Shown here in pieces: positions 11,587 through 22,225 of a DNA stretch of 64,000 bases. A program made the position numbers and the translations under genes. Source of the DNA: Humulus lupulus (taxonomy: Eukaryota > Streptophyta > Magnoliopsida > Rosales > Cannabaceae); NCBI RefSeq assembly GCF_963169125.1, contig NC_084793.1, positions 98,537,071 through 98,601,070 of the forward strand, read 5' to 3'. Within the stretch, counting starts at the first letter, position 1; the number at the start of each line of letters is the position of its first letter. The notes below the pieces were generated by a model, which ran no database searches, was not told where the DNA came from, and saw nothing but the letters and a program-made list of their open reading frames with translations.

Positions 11587-11885
11587 TGTAACGACCTACT
11601 ACCTTAGAGCCCTTACTAAGTGAGTTAAACACGTGTCATTAGCTCGCTAATCGAGGTTTTAGGTTAAAAGTGTAGTTATGTATAATAAAAGTCGTTTAAA
11701 GGCATTTAATATAAAAATGTGGTCATTCATTGAAATCGTAACGAGTTATACATTTGGGATCCCAAACACCGTTAAGAAAATACTTTACAACACAAAAATT
11801 ATAGTTAAGGTCGACCTAAGCAACAAATCAACCAATACATTACATCTTCCCAAAATAACCTTGGTCGTGGCAGGCAGGTAGGCCG
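11587..11885 (-). mobile_element. Tekay-like LTR-5, left fragment
   Basis: This fragment begins TGTAACGACC and carries, in reverse orientation, the family tail seen in the other TGTAAC...GTTACA LTRs, including a TTTGGGATCCC word at about 11755. It is cut at 11885 by a Copia LTR and resumes at 47517, ending at 49625 in a mutated terminus (CTATA in place of GTTACA). Flanks GGTGG (11582-11586) and GGGGG (49626-49630) are a probable TSD with one mismatch. Confidence 0.65.
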
Positions 11886-11909
11886 TGTTAGGAAAAACTT
11901 ATACAGGAT
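11886..11909 (-). mobile_element. Copia solo LTR, left 24 bases
   Basis: TGTTAGG... at 11886 is the (reversed) far end of the Copia LTR whose main part is 45688-47516. Flanks GGCCG (11881-11885) and GGCCA (47517-47521) match at four of five positions. The LTR was split by insertion of Tat element B, whose TSD is AGGAT (11905-11909) / AGGTT (45688-45692). Confidence 0.6.
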
Positions 11910-12522
11910 TTTTTACCCTCGATTTGGCCAATGACACTGAGTCAGAAATACGACAAAAAATGAGATGATAATAAAAAATGGAATCCAATGGTAAAGAAAT
12001 GACACATATGATTTATAGTGGTTCGGCCCCAATAAATGGTAATGACCTACGTCCACTTAGTGCTATTATTAATATTGAATCCTAATGTCGTGATCAAAGA
12101 ACTAGGGTTCTTGAGTTTCACAAGCCTTAGGAGAATTACAACTGTTTAGAGGATAATTGCACTATACGCTCTTTCTCTCAGTATTCCCAAAAAAGATTCA
12201 GAAGTCCCTTCCTTGAGCCATCTCATGCATATTTATAGGCTCAAGAGGGTTACATGAGCCAATGGGCCTTAATTATCCTTAATATCCGCGTATCAAGGTA
12301 ATAAAGAGGAAATAATCAACATAGTTATTATAAAATTACAATCTTTTAAGGAAATAAATTGAAGCATACGACCAGTTTGGTCGCATCTAATCGTGAGGTT
12401 TGACGAAGCAACATGGAGCTGATCGATAAGCGAACAACACATCTTCATTTCGACTCTGCCACGTGTCAACCACATGTGAGAAATTCTTGCCACATCATCA
12501 GCAGCCATTTTTTGGGTAAACA
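11910..12522 (-). repeat. left (3') LTR of Tat element B
   Basis: The LTR is 613 bases. Its left end, TTTTTACCCTCGATTTGG, aligns with TGTTGACCCTCGTTTTGG of element A, and its right end is GGGTAAACA. It shares with A the GTGGTTCGGCCCCAA stretch and GGTAATGACCTACGTCCACTT. The TATA box for minus-strand transcription is CATATTTATAGGCTC on the plus strand near 12228-12242. A hairpin, TACGACCA-GTT-TGGTCGCA, lies at about 12367-12385. Confidence 0.85.
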
Positions 12523-12545
12523 TTTGCCCCCCAAGTTTATTTTAC
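12523..12545 (-). other. polypurine tract of element B
   Basis: Directly next to the 3' LTR, the plus strand reads TTTGCCCCCCAAGTTTA. On the coding (minus) strand this is TAAACTTGGGGGGCAAA, a purine-rich plus-strand primer site. The same sequence sits at the same place in element A. Confidence 0.7.
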
Positions 12546-12756
12546 TGTGACCAGCATAAAAGTAAACTTAAGAAATTGACCCTTCGCATACCCCACCAAA
12601 TCTATCAGAGTCGCCCATGCCTTCTCGAAAAAGGTAACTAATCATATCCAATCAAGTCTTTTCGGTTTCCCAAAAATTTGTCTGACGGCTATTGCGTTTC
12701 CCCATGCTTTGAAAAAAGTAATTCCATGATTACCTCTTTTACAATGCCGCTATCAA

Positions 12757-12764
12757 TATAAATA
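12757..12764 (+). promoter_or_regulatory. candidate TATA box of the plus-strand extra gene (element B)
   Basis: TATAAATA begins 235 bases inside the 3' LTR boundary and about 640 bases before the ATG at 13394. Element A has AATATATATA at exactly the same 235-base offset, with a similar CT-rich leader. The shared spacing supports a real internal promoter pointing away from the LTR. Confidence 0.5.
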
Positions 12765-15005
12765 ATCCCACCAAGCTCATTTTTTACTTTTTACTTTTCA
12801 CTTATCTTCTCTTCTTCAAGAACTCTGAAGAACAGAGCCAAACAACTCAGAAGCTTTCATCGCTGATCTAAGGAACTTTCACTCAAACGTTCGTGTTCGT
12901 ACTCTAACTTTCATCCAAGTAAGTTTTCCGAATCTTTCAGTCGTTTGAGATGCCATGCAAAACCATTTTTTATCTGTTTCGTATATGAGATTTTGAATGT
13001 TCTTGACTGAAACTGTTTTGGGGTAAATGGGCATATTGATCGATGCTTGATATAGTGCGGAAGAGATACTTTATTGGGGTTAAGAATTAGTTTGGTAGTC
13101 AGGGTTGTAGATTTAGGGCGTAAAATCGAAGTAAAAATTCGATTTTTAAGCTAGTTGAAAAACTGGGTTTTTCCCGCCCTTTCAGAGTCGAAAAGTTTTT
13201 CCTAAAAAACTTTTCATTTCTGCTTTTTAATCTATTTTCCAAACTGTTCGCTTGAAATACAGTGTTTTTTATTAGAATGTTGTTGGTCATATAAAAGGTT
13301 AACTTTTATACACGAGCAGCGTTGTTCCAACTTTTAAACACAAGGTTTTAGGCCTTAGATTCTCATCTCCCCTTTTTCTGTTCGCATATTTTCATGCAAG
13401 ATCCGTGGGGAGGTGAGAGGCCTATCGATGACAATTTGTTGGCCCAATTGCTCGAGGACGAGGAGCACCCATCGCTGTTGATCCCAGAGATCCCCTTCTC
13501 TAGTGTCATCCCAAACACTCCATCGACTCCACTTCAAAACATGGGTCGAGTAAAGTCTGAAGCCCAGAAAAAGAAACCATCCGCTTCTCCTTCAAATCAG
13601 CCTGCTCCTCGAGCTGAAATTCCTTTGACCAGTGGTCGAGAAGAAAATACCCCCGACCCAGAATTCCAAACTCAAGCCCAACTCCGAAATGCCATTCGAC
13701 CAGATGTTGAATGGTACGTTGCCCCTCCTAGCCGAGTAACGGTTAGGATGATTGCCAATTACATTAAGAAGTACGGGCTTCTTGGGGTGACCCTAGTCCA
13801 ACCCACCAGAGACCAACAGGTGAATCTGCCCGGAGGCGCATTCAGCGCCTGATCAAGGTATCATATCGAGGCAGGAGCGATCCTGCCTCTCCATCCTTTC
13901 TTCCAAGGAGTGGCCAACTATTTTGGGGTCGCTCCTTTCCAAATAACCCCAAATGGGTATAGAATGCTCTCTGCACTCTATATCCTTTGTAGCCATAAGA
14001 AGTGGCTGATCCCCACGCCACACGAGGTCAACTATCTGTTTGACCTAAAATCCAACCCCAATCAATAAAACATGGGGTTCTTCCATTTCTGCCACCAGGA
14101 AACGACCCGCACATTCCTGAGTGAAACCAATTTCATATCCAATGTGGAGAAGTACCATCTAGAGTACTTTCTGACTACTGACATGGTCGCCAACAACCTG
14201 GCCATCACCCAAGGAGGTAATATTTTTGCTCCCCTGGTCGTTTATTTTCCTTTAATTCTTCTTGCGTTCCCCTTAGAGATTTAGTGCATTTCAGGTCTGT
14301 GGCTGCGACCAACTCCCACTCTAGACATGGAAGTCTAATCAGCACTCTTGGCCAGCATTACTGACGTAGAGAAAAGCGTCAGACAGCTGGTCACAGAGGC
14401 TAACCTGAGACTGGTCGGGCTTTTGGCACCTCACTAGGATGTGAGGGAGACAACGGCGGGGAGTGCCACCGGCGAGGAAATTCCCGAGCAGCACCCAAAC
14501 GTGTCGCAACCTCAAAGGAGGAGGACGACTGGAGTGAAAATCAGGGAACCCTCCAGCACCCCGCGAGCAACGACTCCCCCAGCCCCTACGAGGAAGGGAA
14601 AAAAGAAAGTCTCCGAACCCCCTGCACCCATCGACGAGTCCTCAGATGAGAACAATACTGTTTTCTCAATCTTAGATAGTTTTCCAATTCCATGTCACTT
14701 ATTTTACGAGGACAACAACTTTAAGTATACTCCAAACTTAGGTTCAGATTTCTCCCAGGCAGTAAGTGAGGGTAGCAGTAGTTCAGTAAGTAATGTAGCG
14801 ACCAGTAGTTGTAGCACATGTACTTTACTTATAATTTCCTTGCTTTCTTTTTTAGTTCCGTCTTTACATTTTATCTCACTACTCATATTGTTTCCTTTTA
14901 TGCAGATATGTCATTTGAAGATGTGTTCGAGCATTACAAGGTTGCTGCTACTTCCTCATGCAGGAAGAAAGATAGCAAGAGGGTTTGCGGAGAAAGCAGC
15001 AAAAT

Positions 15006-17421
15006 TGTAACGACCCAAATTCGTTAATGAGGCTTAAGGGCCTTGGTTAGTGTGCCTGGAGGGCATAATGGGGATTATGTGTGACTTTAATGATTAAGAT
15101 GCATGATTATGATTTAAAGCATGTTATATGACTATTTGAATACTTGAGATGCATGACTATGTGTATTAGTATGCATGTAGGCCCTGATTAGGTTAGAAGG
15201 GCATAATCGTAATTTTGGCCATTATGGGCATAACTATATTGATATATGTGATAATTGTCGAGACCACATTATTATGTGGATATATCTGTGATCTGTGACT
15301 TGAGACGATCCTAGTGAGCAAAGTAGCGAAAAAGTCATGGCGGGGATTTATACCCGGCTCGGGGTGAGCTTAGGGGTATAAATGGGAATTTAGTGAGTAT
15401 ACTGGAGTCTATCTTGATATCAAGGAATATAATTGGAGACTAGTTAGGTATTGGGAATTAAGCGGGAAATATTAGAGACACTCGAGGAGTTAGCGGGAAT
15501 TGGGTAAAATGACTAAAATGCCCCTATGTGGATTAAAGGATTAGAAATAGAGGGGAGGGCATTAAGGTCATTTGGCTTTCTAAAGAGGGGAATTACTGAG
15601 GCTTTATGTTAGTGGGAGTTGTAGAAAAATATAGAAGTTTGAGGAAAGAAAGAAAAGAAGGAAAAGGAAGAAAAAGAAAGGGAGAAAACAGAGAGAGTTT
15701 TCTAAGGTCGGTTTACACTTCCTTCATCAGTTTCTTAAGGATTTTTGGAGCAAAGTTCAGAGGAGAGCTGGGTTAGGCTGAGCATTAAGGATCCTAAGCT
15801 AGGTTTGAGGAATTGTCAGAGGTTTAACAAGAACTCACCAACACTTAAGGTAAAATTCTATAAGTTCCTTCAGTTCTGGTTTTGGTGTTTGGCAAAGATA
15901 TCTAAGCTGTGTTGATGGGGAATTCTAGGGAAGTTGGAGCCAAGGGTTGAGGAAAATCAAGCCAAGGAGGTCTAGAGACAACTTGAGGTCGAAATTCCAT
16001 CAAAGGTATGAATTCTAAGCTTTAACTCTGATGTTTAACTGGTTTCTGTTGAGTTTTGATGTCTGGAAGTGGCTATGGTGAATTTTGAGTTTGGGGATGC
16101 ATGTGCTTGAGTTCTAGGTAATTGGGGTGCTTGGGATGAGTGGAGTATGTCCATAAGGTTTTTTTTGAGTTTGGTGAAGGTTTGGAGAAGTTTTGGTTGA
16201 GTTTGGCTCGAGGGAATCGCTGGAGGGAAAACTGAAGTGGTGTCTGTCTGTGACTAGCGCTACAGCGCTAGCCTTTGGGCGTAGTAGCGCTAGGACATGC
16301 TTGCTAAGGGGATTTTGCTTCTGTTTTTAGCACTGTAGTGCCCTCCCATGAGCGCTGTAGCGCTGCCCTGTTTTCATAAAGGGATTTTAGGGTTATTTGC
16401 AAGGGTTTTTGACCAAGGGTTTGGGGTTTGTTTCCACCACCTTGTTTGGTGGAACTAGGACTTCCCGGGGGCTCGGGATTGGCCCCGGGGCTAGGTTTTG
16501 GACTTGAGGATTGATGATGACTTTGACCTATGGTTGTGTTTAGGTGAGCGCTAGGGCTCGAGGGGGATCGTGCTCAAGGAGTCGAGGGATCAAAGCTAGC
16601 GAATCGAAAGGTAAGAAAACTGCACCCGATTATATGATTGTGATGGGACTAAGTGCTCCCGATACTTGTATTGTGTCAATGATGGTATCATGCCATGGAA
16701 CATGTGATAGCGGCCTAAGAGTGCCGAACATAATATTTGCGCACAGAGCATGGCTTGGCCACTGGTAGCCGAGGACAGCTTAATATTCACTGAGCTCGGT
16801 TTAAGCGGGCCGGAGCCAGTGGGATAACGGAGGGACCGGCCTGAGGGCGCTAGCCCTAGTTATTATTTGCGAGATGTTATGTGATATGAGTGAATATGTT
16901 AGTATGTTGAATACTTGGTTATACTGGATGATTATATGGTTGAGAACTTGTGATGCGATATGAGATGTTGATTTGTCTGCTGATTGCTTATGCTCTGTTG
17001 TTGTGTTTTCTTGTTGGGCCTTGGCTCACGGGTGCTACGCGGTGCAGGTAAAGGCAATGGCAAGCTGGACCAACCTGAGATGGAGAGCTGCGGGGTTGAA
17101 TGTACATGGTCAGTTGTTCGATCATCATGGTCGAGGAGTGGATCAGGACAGAGATTGCCTAACTGTTCGTTTTGCCTTAATATGGCTTGTTATTGTATCT
17201 AAACCTTATGAATTTTGTAAACGGTCTTTAAACTTATTATTTTTTGGATCCCGTGTAAACAAATAATGTTTCTTAATGAAAATACAACTTTGAGACCAAA
17301 ACATTTTAACCCTAGTTCATCTATAGTTTTAGTAACACGTTTTTAATTAAATGACTTGATTAGCAAGTCTAGCACTTTATAAACACACAGTGTAATGGTC
17401 TTGGCTATCCAGGGCGTTACA
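15006..17421 (+). mobile_element. LTR-1: Tekay-like solo LTR (2416 bases)
   Basis: It starts TGTAACGACCC and ends GGGCGTTACA. Flanks AAAAT (15001-15005) and AAAAC (17422-17426) are a near-perfect 5-base duplication. There is no internal coding region, so it is read as a solo LTR. Shared family landmarks are CCACATTATTATGTGG (15264-15279), AGGTAAGAAAACTGCACC around 16610, TTGCTGGGCCTTGGCTCACGG at 17011, GGTGCAGGTAAAGG at 17042 and TTTGGATCCCGTGTAAA near 17246. Assignment to the Tekay/Del line rests on length and TGTAAC termini and is inference. Confidence 0.75.
16253..16367. repeat. palindrome cluster of LTR-1 (AGCGCT type)
   Basis: CTAGCGCTACAGCGCTAG begins at 16254. TAGCGCTA is at 16285-16292, a decayed copy AGCACTGTAGTGC at 16330-16342, and AGCGCTGTAGCGCT at 16351-16364. 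Each is a palindrome or paired palindrome, in a stretch otherwise unlike the other LTRs. Confidence 0.75.
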
Positions 17422-18483
17422 AAAACTGCTTCAAAGAAGGCTCGGACTGAGGGTCCTTCAACAGCTGCTCCTTCAAAGGAAACCACGCCACCTCCTTCTC
17501 CACTCGACCAGCTGGCCTCAACTCCACCGGTCAATCAGCACTCCACTCCTCTGGCGCCTTCCGACCAGCCACACTGTACTCAACCCAAAGACACTCTGCC
17601 CAGCACCGTGGTCAGTTCAGCCAAGGAGAGAATATACAAACTCTCCAAACACAAACGTAGTCAAGAGGCCATCGACGGTACCATCTCCATGGAAATCAAC
17701 CAAATAATAAATCGAGGGCTGAATGAGATATTCAGTGTAAGTTGTTTTCCGTAGCTAAGTAATTTACTCTTAATTTTTTGCCATTGTCTTATTCCTTTTA
17801 TCTGGTCACAGGGATTACTGACCATGACAGCTGGCTGGCGCCGCACGAGTGCAATGGTCTCCCAAACCAAAAACTTTGACACCAGGCTCGCTGAGGCAAT
17901 GAAGGCGCTCGAGGGGAAGAATGCCGACCTGCTCGAGAAGAATACAGAACTGTCCAAGCAGAACGATGAACTGCTCGAGAAAAACGCAGAGCTAACCAAG
18001 CAGAACAATGAACTGCTTGAGCAGAAAGCCACGCTGACCGAGGAGTTGTTGGAAAGCTGGGCCGCCCTGAACAAATCCAATGAAGATAAAGAAAAATTTA
18101 GGGAGAGTGCCAAACTCAATTACCAAGAATCCAAACAGCTTGAGCTCGATCTGATTGCGAGCAGAAAGGAGACGAAGGAGCTGGAGATGCGCGTTAAGGA
18201 GCTCGAAGAGACTGATGCCAAAAACTTGGAGAAGTACAGGGAAGCCACCCACCTTTGCTTCTACGAGTTTTGGAAGCACAATCAAAAAGCCGAATTCAGC
18301 TATCTGTTCAAGCACTTGAGATGAACTCTAATGTCCCAATGCACCATTCGCCTGGAGGAAGAAGAAAGAGCTAAAATTCCTGCTTCCCCAGAGATTTCCC
18401 TGGCAACGGGGATTGACGGCGCGAACAATGAAGCTGGCACTACTGTCGACCAAAACACTCCTCAAGATCCCCTAGCCTCGTAG

Positions 18484-19158
18484 TCTTTTATTTTATTATC
18501 TTTTAAATACGCGACCTATGAGTCGTGATGTAAAGACAATTCTTTTTTAATTTTTTATTGTTGCATGGGCAGCTTTTACTTTTAACAAACAACTACATCC
18601 GAGCAGTTATTGCTCGCGGTGTAAAGGAATTTCTTTTGATATTATAATATTTGCACTTTATTATAACATCTGTTCGCATGACCGAACTTAGCATAGTACT
18701 TTGGTTTGATTTAACAAAATACAAAATTTTGAAAAATATTATAAGTACCCTAGCATGCTTTCACTTATTTTGCTCATGTGTTTACATACCTTTCGATATG
18801 CTTTGCTTACTAGATGCCTTATATGCCCCCCAAGTGATTGAGGAGCTTTAGGTCCTTGGTCACTTGCCTTGACCAAAACCTGTTCGAACATTACTGCTCG
18901 AAGCAAAGAATTTAAAATGATAATACAGAAAACAACACACGCAATGAGCAAATACTTGTAATAAATACAATAATTGGCAAGAATGACTGGCTGCGCACAG
19001 TCCCTTATATTTCTCGTAATAAATGAACAAAAGATGTATGTACGAGTGATCAACAAGATCTTACACTTATAAGCGATCAGTCACATAAAATGACCAACCC
19101 TTTTTCACAACTTGTAAAAAGTAAAATTAATACAAGCCAATTATTGAAGAAGAATTGT
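18484..19158. other. convergent 3' zone between extra gene and integrase (element B)
   Basis: No coding sequence. It has a T-rich tail, then short inverted repeats shared with element A: GCGACCTATGAGTCG (about 18511) and GAGCAGTTATTGCTC (about 18601). It also has TTCGCATGACCGAA (about 18672) and the phrase TATGCCCCCCAAGTGATTGAGGAGCTTTAGG near 18820. Two genes on opposite strands converge here. Confidence 0.6.
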
Positions 19159-20291
19159 TTATTGATAGTACTTGCGTAGGTGTTCTCCATTCCAATAGCG
19201 AGGAATGAGATCTCCATTTAATCGAGCAAGTTTATAGGTGCCTGGAAGGAGGAGTTCTTCAATCTGGTATGTTCCTTCCCAATTAGGTCTAAGTACTCCA
19301 GCAGCCTGGTCGCAGGTGCTAAGGAAAACTCTTCGAAGTACTAGATCTCTGACATTGAATTTCCTTTCACGTATTTTAGAATTGAAATACCGGGTGACTT
19401 TTTGCTGGTAAGCAGCTACTCGGAGTTGGGCTTGCTCTCGCCTTTCATCGACCAAATCAAGAGATTCCATTAATAGTTGGTTATTAGAGGCTTGATCGTA
19501 CGCTATTCTGCGATGCGACGACGGATCTAACTCAACAGGCAACATAGCCTCATATCCATAAGCCGAGGAAAATGGAGTATGGCCAGTTGCTGTTCGATGG
19601 GAAGTTCTGTACGACCAAAGTACCTCAGGCAATTGCTCCGGCCATGCCCCGCTAGCTTCTTCAAGTATTTTCTTCAGAGTATCCTTTAGCATTTTATTGA
19701 CTGCTTCGACTTGTCCATTTGCTTAAGGATGAGCGACTAAAGAAAAGCTCTTGATAATTCCATGTCGTTCGCAAAAATCCGTGAACAAATCACTATCAAA
19801 CTACGTGCCATTGTCTGAGACAATTTTTCTTGGCAATCTATAGTGACACACAATGTTTTTAATCACAAAATCCAGCACTTTCTTGGTCGTTATGGTTGCG
19901 AGTGGCTCAGCTTCAGCCCATTTAGTGAAGTAATCAACGGCAACCACAGCGTACTTGACGCCGCCCTTTCCTGTAGGCAGAGATCCGATTAAATCTATAC
20001 CCCAGACTGCGAACGGCCACAGACTTTGCATCTGTTTTAGCTCATTAGGGGCTGCTCGTGGAATTTTGGAGAACCTCTGGCACTTGTCGCATCTCCGCAC
20101 AAATTCCATCGAGTCTTCATTCATTGTTGGCCAGAAGTATTCTTGCCTTAGGATCTTCTTCGATAAGCTCTGCCCCCCAGCATGGTCCCCACAAAAGCCT
20201 TCGTGGACTTCTTTCATCAATTATTTTGCCTTCTCTTTCGAAATACATCTGAGGAGTGGCATTGAGTATCCCCTTTGGTACAAAATTCCAT
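19159..20291 (-). pseudogene. integrase of Tat element B
   Basis: The zinc-binding region ([12 protein letters not shown] then CDKCQRFSKIPR) is followed by catalytic-core Asp residues in WGIDLIGS and VSDNGT. The glutamate helix region is around the second frame, and a C-terminal domain ends NGEHLRKYYQ. The frame is split near 19800 and 19693 by a stop and a start, and the N-terminal part is cut at 20291 by LTR-2. Insertion of cDNA into the genome would be its role. It is not functional here. Confidence 0.75.
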
Positions 20292-20727
20292 TGTAGAGTC
20301 CAAGAACTTTACTTATCTAGTTAGATAGTAGTAGCAATAGTAATAGTTGTAGTATTTTTATAACTGTGGATTTTGGTTCAGACCGGGATTTAGTTGGCAC
20401 TCGTAGTAACACTTGTAGATTTTCTAAGTTTAACCTATAGTTTAAGAATATTAATTTTAACCTAAGGTTTGATTAATATGACTGATATTGATGGTGATAT
20501 TTATTATATTATAAGGTTTAGATAGACCCAATAAGATAATAACACTTGTCTTGTGTATGTTTGATGATAATTAAGTATTTTTTAGGAATAAACTTATTAA
20601 GAGTAATATTTGAACATCCTAGGGTCTGTCAGCAGCTTTGAAATCGTTAGAGGGCTTAGTCAAGGCTGTTTACTCAATTCAAATTAGGCTGAAAAAGTGT
20701 AATTACGTGTTTAATATTTCAGCGTAT

Positions 20728-20866
20728 GCCGATATATCGCAGCTTTAGGGGGCAATATATCGCCATACGGGGATACGAAAAACACGTAACTTCGCACGGC
20801 CACCTCGACGAGCCTCAGGCATATTAGCCCAGGCGATATATCGCCTACTAGGGGCGATATATCGGC
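20728..20866. repeat. palindrome cluster of LTR-2 (GCGATATATCGC type)
   Basis: Four copies of a GCGATATATCGC-like palindrome: CCGATATATCGC at 20729, GCAATATATCGCC at 20752, AGGCGATATATCGCCT at 20831-20846 and GGCGATATATCGG at 20853. It occupies the same relative place as the GCCGCGGC clusters in other LTRs. Confidence 0.75.
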
Positions 20867-21603
20867 TCATTTGAAGGATTTTTTAATGTTTTCAAAACCG
20901 AGCTCATTTTAATCTTTAACCTCTTGATAAGTCCAGCATCTTTCTGACCGATTCTTCAGCCTCTGCTGAACGATAATTCAAATATTTTTCACTTAAAATG
21001 CCATTATTTTATTCAAGTTAAATGAAGATTTTTTCATTCTTGAACTTTATAAATAGGACCTAGTACCCAGCCATTTATTCATTCATCAAGCTAAGTTCAG
21101 AGTCTGCAAGCTGCTAGGTTATTTTTGAGTGCTAAAACACTTGGGTTGGGGTTATAAGCTTTATCCTTATAAGCTTAATAAACACTCGGGAAGTAAGGTT
21201 CATAGTATATTTTGGTTCGAGGTGTAGTTCGGTTATAGAAGCATTAAAGGTATTCCAAATTCTAGTTCATTTCTGTATTGTTTCCTTAAGTTCTTATAGT
21301 TTTCTACTCAAAATCCTAACTCTATTGTTTATTCTTGGTTAGGAAATCTAAGATCTTGAACGTAAGATTTTTGGTAAGTATATTCTCAATGGTATAGTTC
21401 GTCCAATTCTTTTCATCCTTTTTTCTTTAATTATACTCACCTTTCTTTGATGGTTTTTAGGAGTGTTCCAAAGTCTCAATCCTGTTCTCATATCCCGGTA
21501 TATTTGGTAAGGAAAATAGGATAGGATTTTATATGTTATGTTATATGTAATCTTATGATTTATGTGTTATGTTATATGTTATATTATGTATGTTTGTAGA
21601 CTT

Positions 21604-21729
21604 GGGCATATGACTTGTATAACTAACAAGCCTCAATAAATTTATGGGCATATGACTTGCTTAGCTAGCAAGCCCCACAAATCTAATGGGCATATGACTT
21701 GTTTAGTTTATGAGCCCCAAGTAGTAATG
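21604..21729. repeat. 42-base tandem repeat, three copies
   Basis: GGGCATATGACTTG starts at 21604, 21646 and 21688, an exact 42-base period, within LTR-2. Each copy ends in a short A(T)GCAAGCC/GAGCCCC phrase that can pair with neighbouring sequence. Confidence 0.75.
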
Positions 21730-22225
21730 GCCATTATAGTATATGTGACATATGTTTATGATATGTTTTAGTAGATGTTGCAATATGAATTTTATGTATA
21801 TGATTTATGTATTAGATTTTCCTTGCTGGGCATTAGGCTCATTCCTTTATGTTTATATGTGCAGGAAAATAGCTATGGTGGCGGAAAGGTTCATGGCAGC
21901 TTGGGGGTTGTGTATTGAGGCAGGATGGAATCAGTGGATTGAGTGTTCGATTCGAGGTTGAAGTCGCTTCCCAGTCTTTTAAAAATTATGCTTTATATGT
22001 ATTTTCCGCACTTTATTTTGTAATCCATTTATTTAAAGTTATGTTATGTTTTTATTTTAAAAACAATGGGATCCCATATCCTACTTTACATTTTATGTAG
22101 TTTAACATTTGTTTTATAAGTTTTAATGAAGTTATGATTATTTCACTTGTGAGTTTTATTAAAGATTAGTGTCTATGTATAGTAGTCATTAATGGTTCAA
22201 AGTTTAGAGTAGTTGGGTCATTACA

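Larger units (their letters stand above)
13394..18483 (+). pseudogene. plus-strand extra gene of Tat element B (gypsy-type transposon domain plus coiled coil), broken
   Basis: This is antisense to gag-pol and four coding exons can be traced: 13394-14216, 14295-14810, 14906-17735 (split by LTR-1) and 17812-18483. Splice sites match element A. Exon 1 encodes a gypsy-type transposon domain resembling PF04195, with DVEWYVAPPS and ITPNGYRMLSALYIL. Exon 4 is a long heptad coiled coil (repeated LLEKNAEL and QNNELL units) ending in a FCFYEFWKHNQ-like segment. Breaks are TGA at 13850, TAA at about 14066 and a TGA at 18322-18324. Elements of the Tat and Grande lines are known to carry an extra, often antisense, ORF near the 3' end whose function is unknown. 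The 5' leader has a GTAAGT donor at 12919, but the matching acceptor seen in A (CGTAG) is mutated to CGCAT. Confidence 0.7.
20292..22225 (+). mobile_element. LTR-2: solo LTR (1934 bases) with perfect TSD
   Basis: It starts TGTAGAGTCC and ends GGGTCATTACA. Both flanks are TCCAT (20287-20291 and 22226-22230). A TATAAATA box is at 21048-21055. It shares TTGCTGGGCATTAGGCTCA and TGTGCAGG with the Tekay-like LTRs but otherwise differs, so it is a relative rather than the same family. It lies in the integrase/RNase H junction of element B. Confidence 0.8.

Noticed and set aside
16973..17266. 97-residue open frame in LTR-1
   Set aside because: It spans the conserved non-coding acceptor and hairpin region shared by the LTR family, with no conserved frame among copies.
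21604..21729. CRISPR-like array
   Set aside because: Only three degenerate units without unique spacers, in a plant LTR; CRISPR is not expected in plant nuclear DNA.
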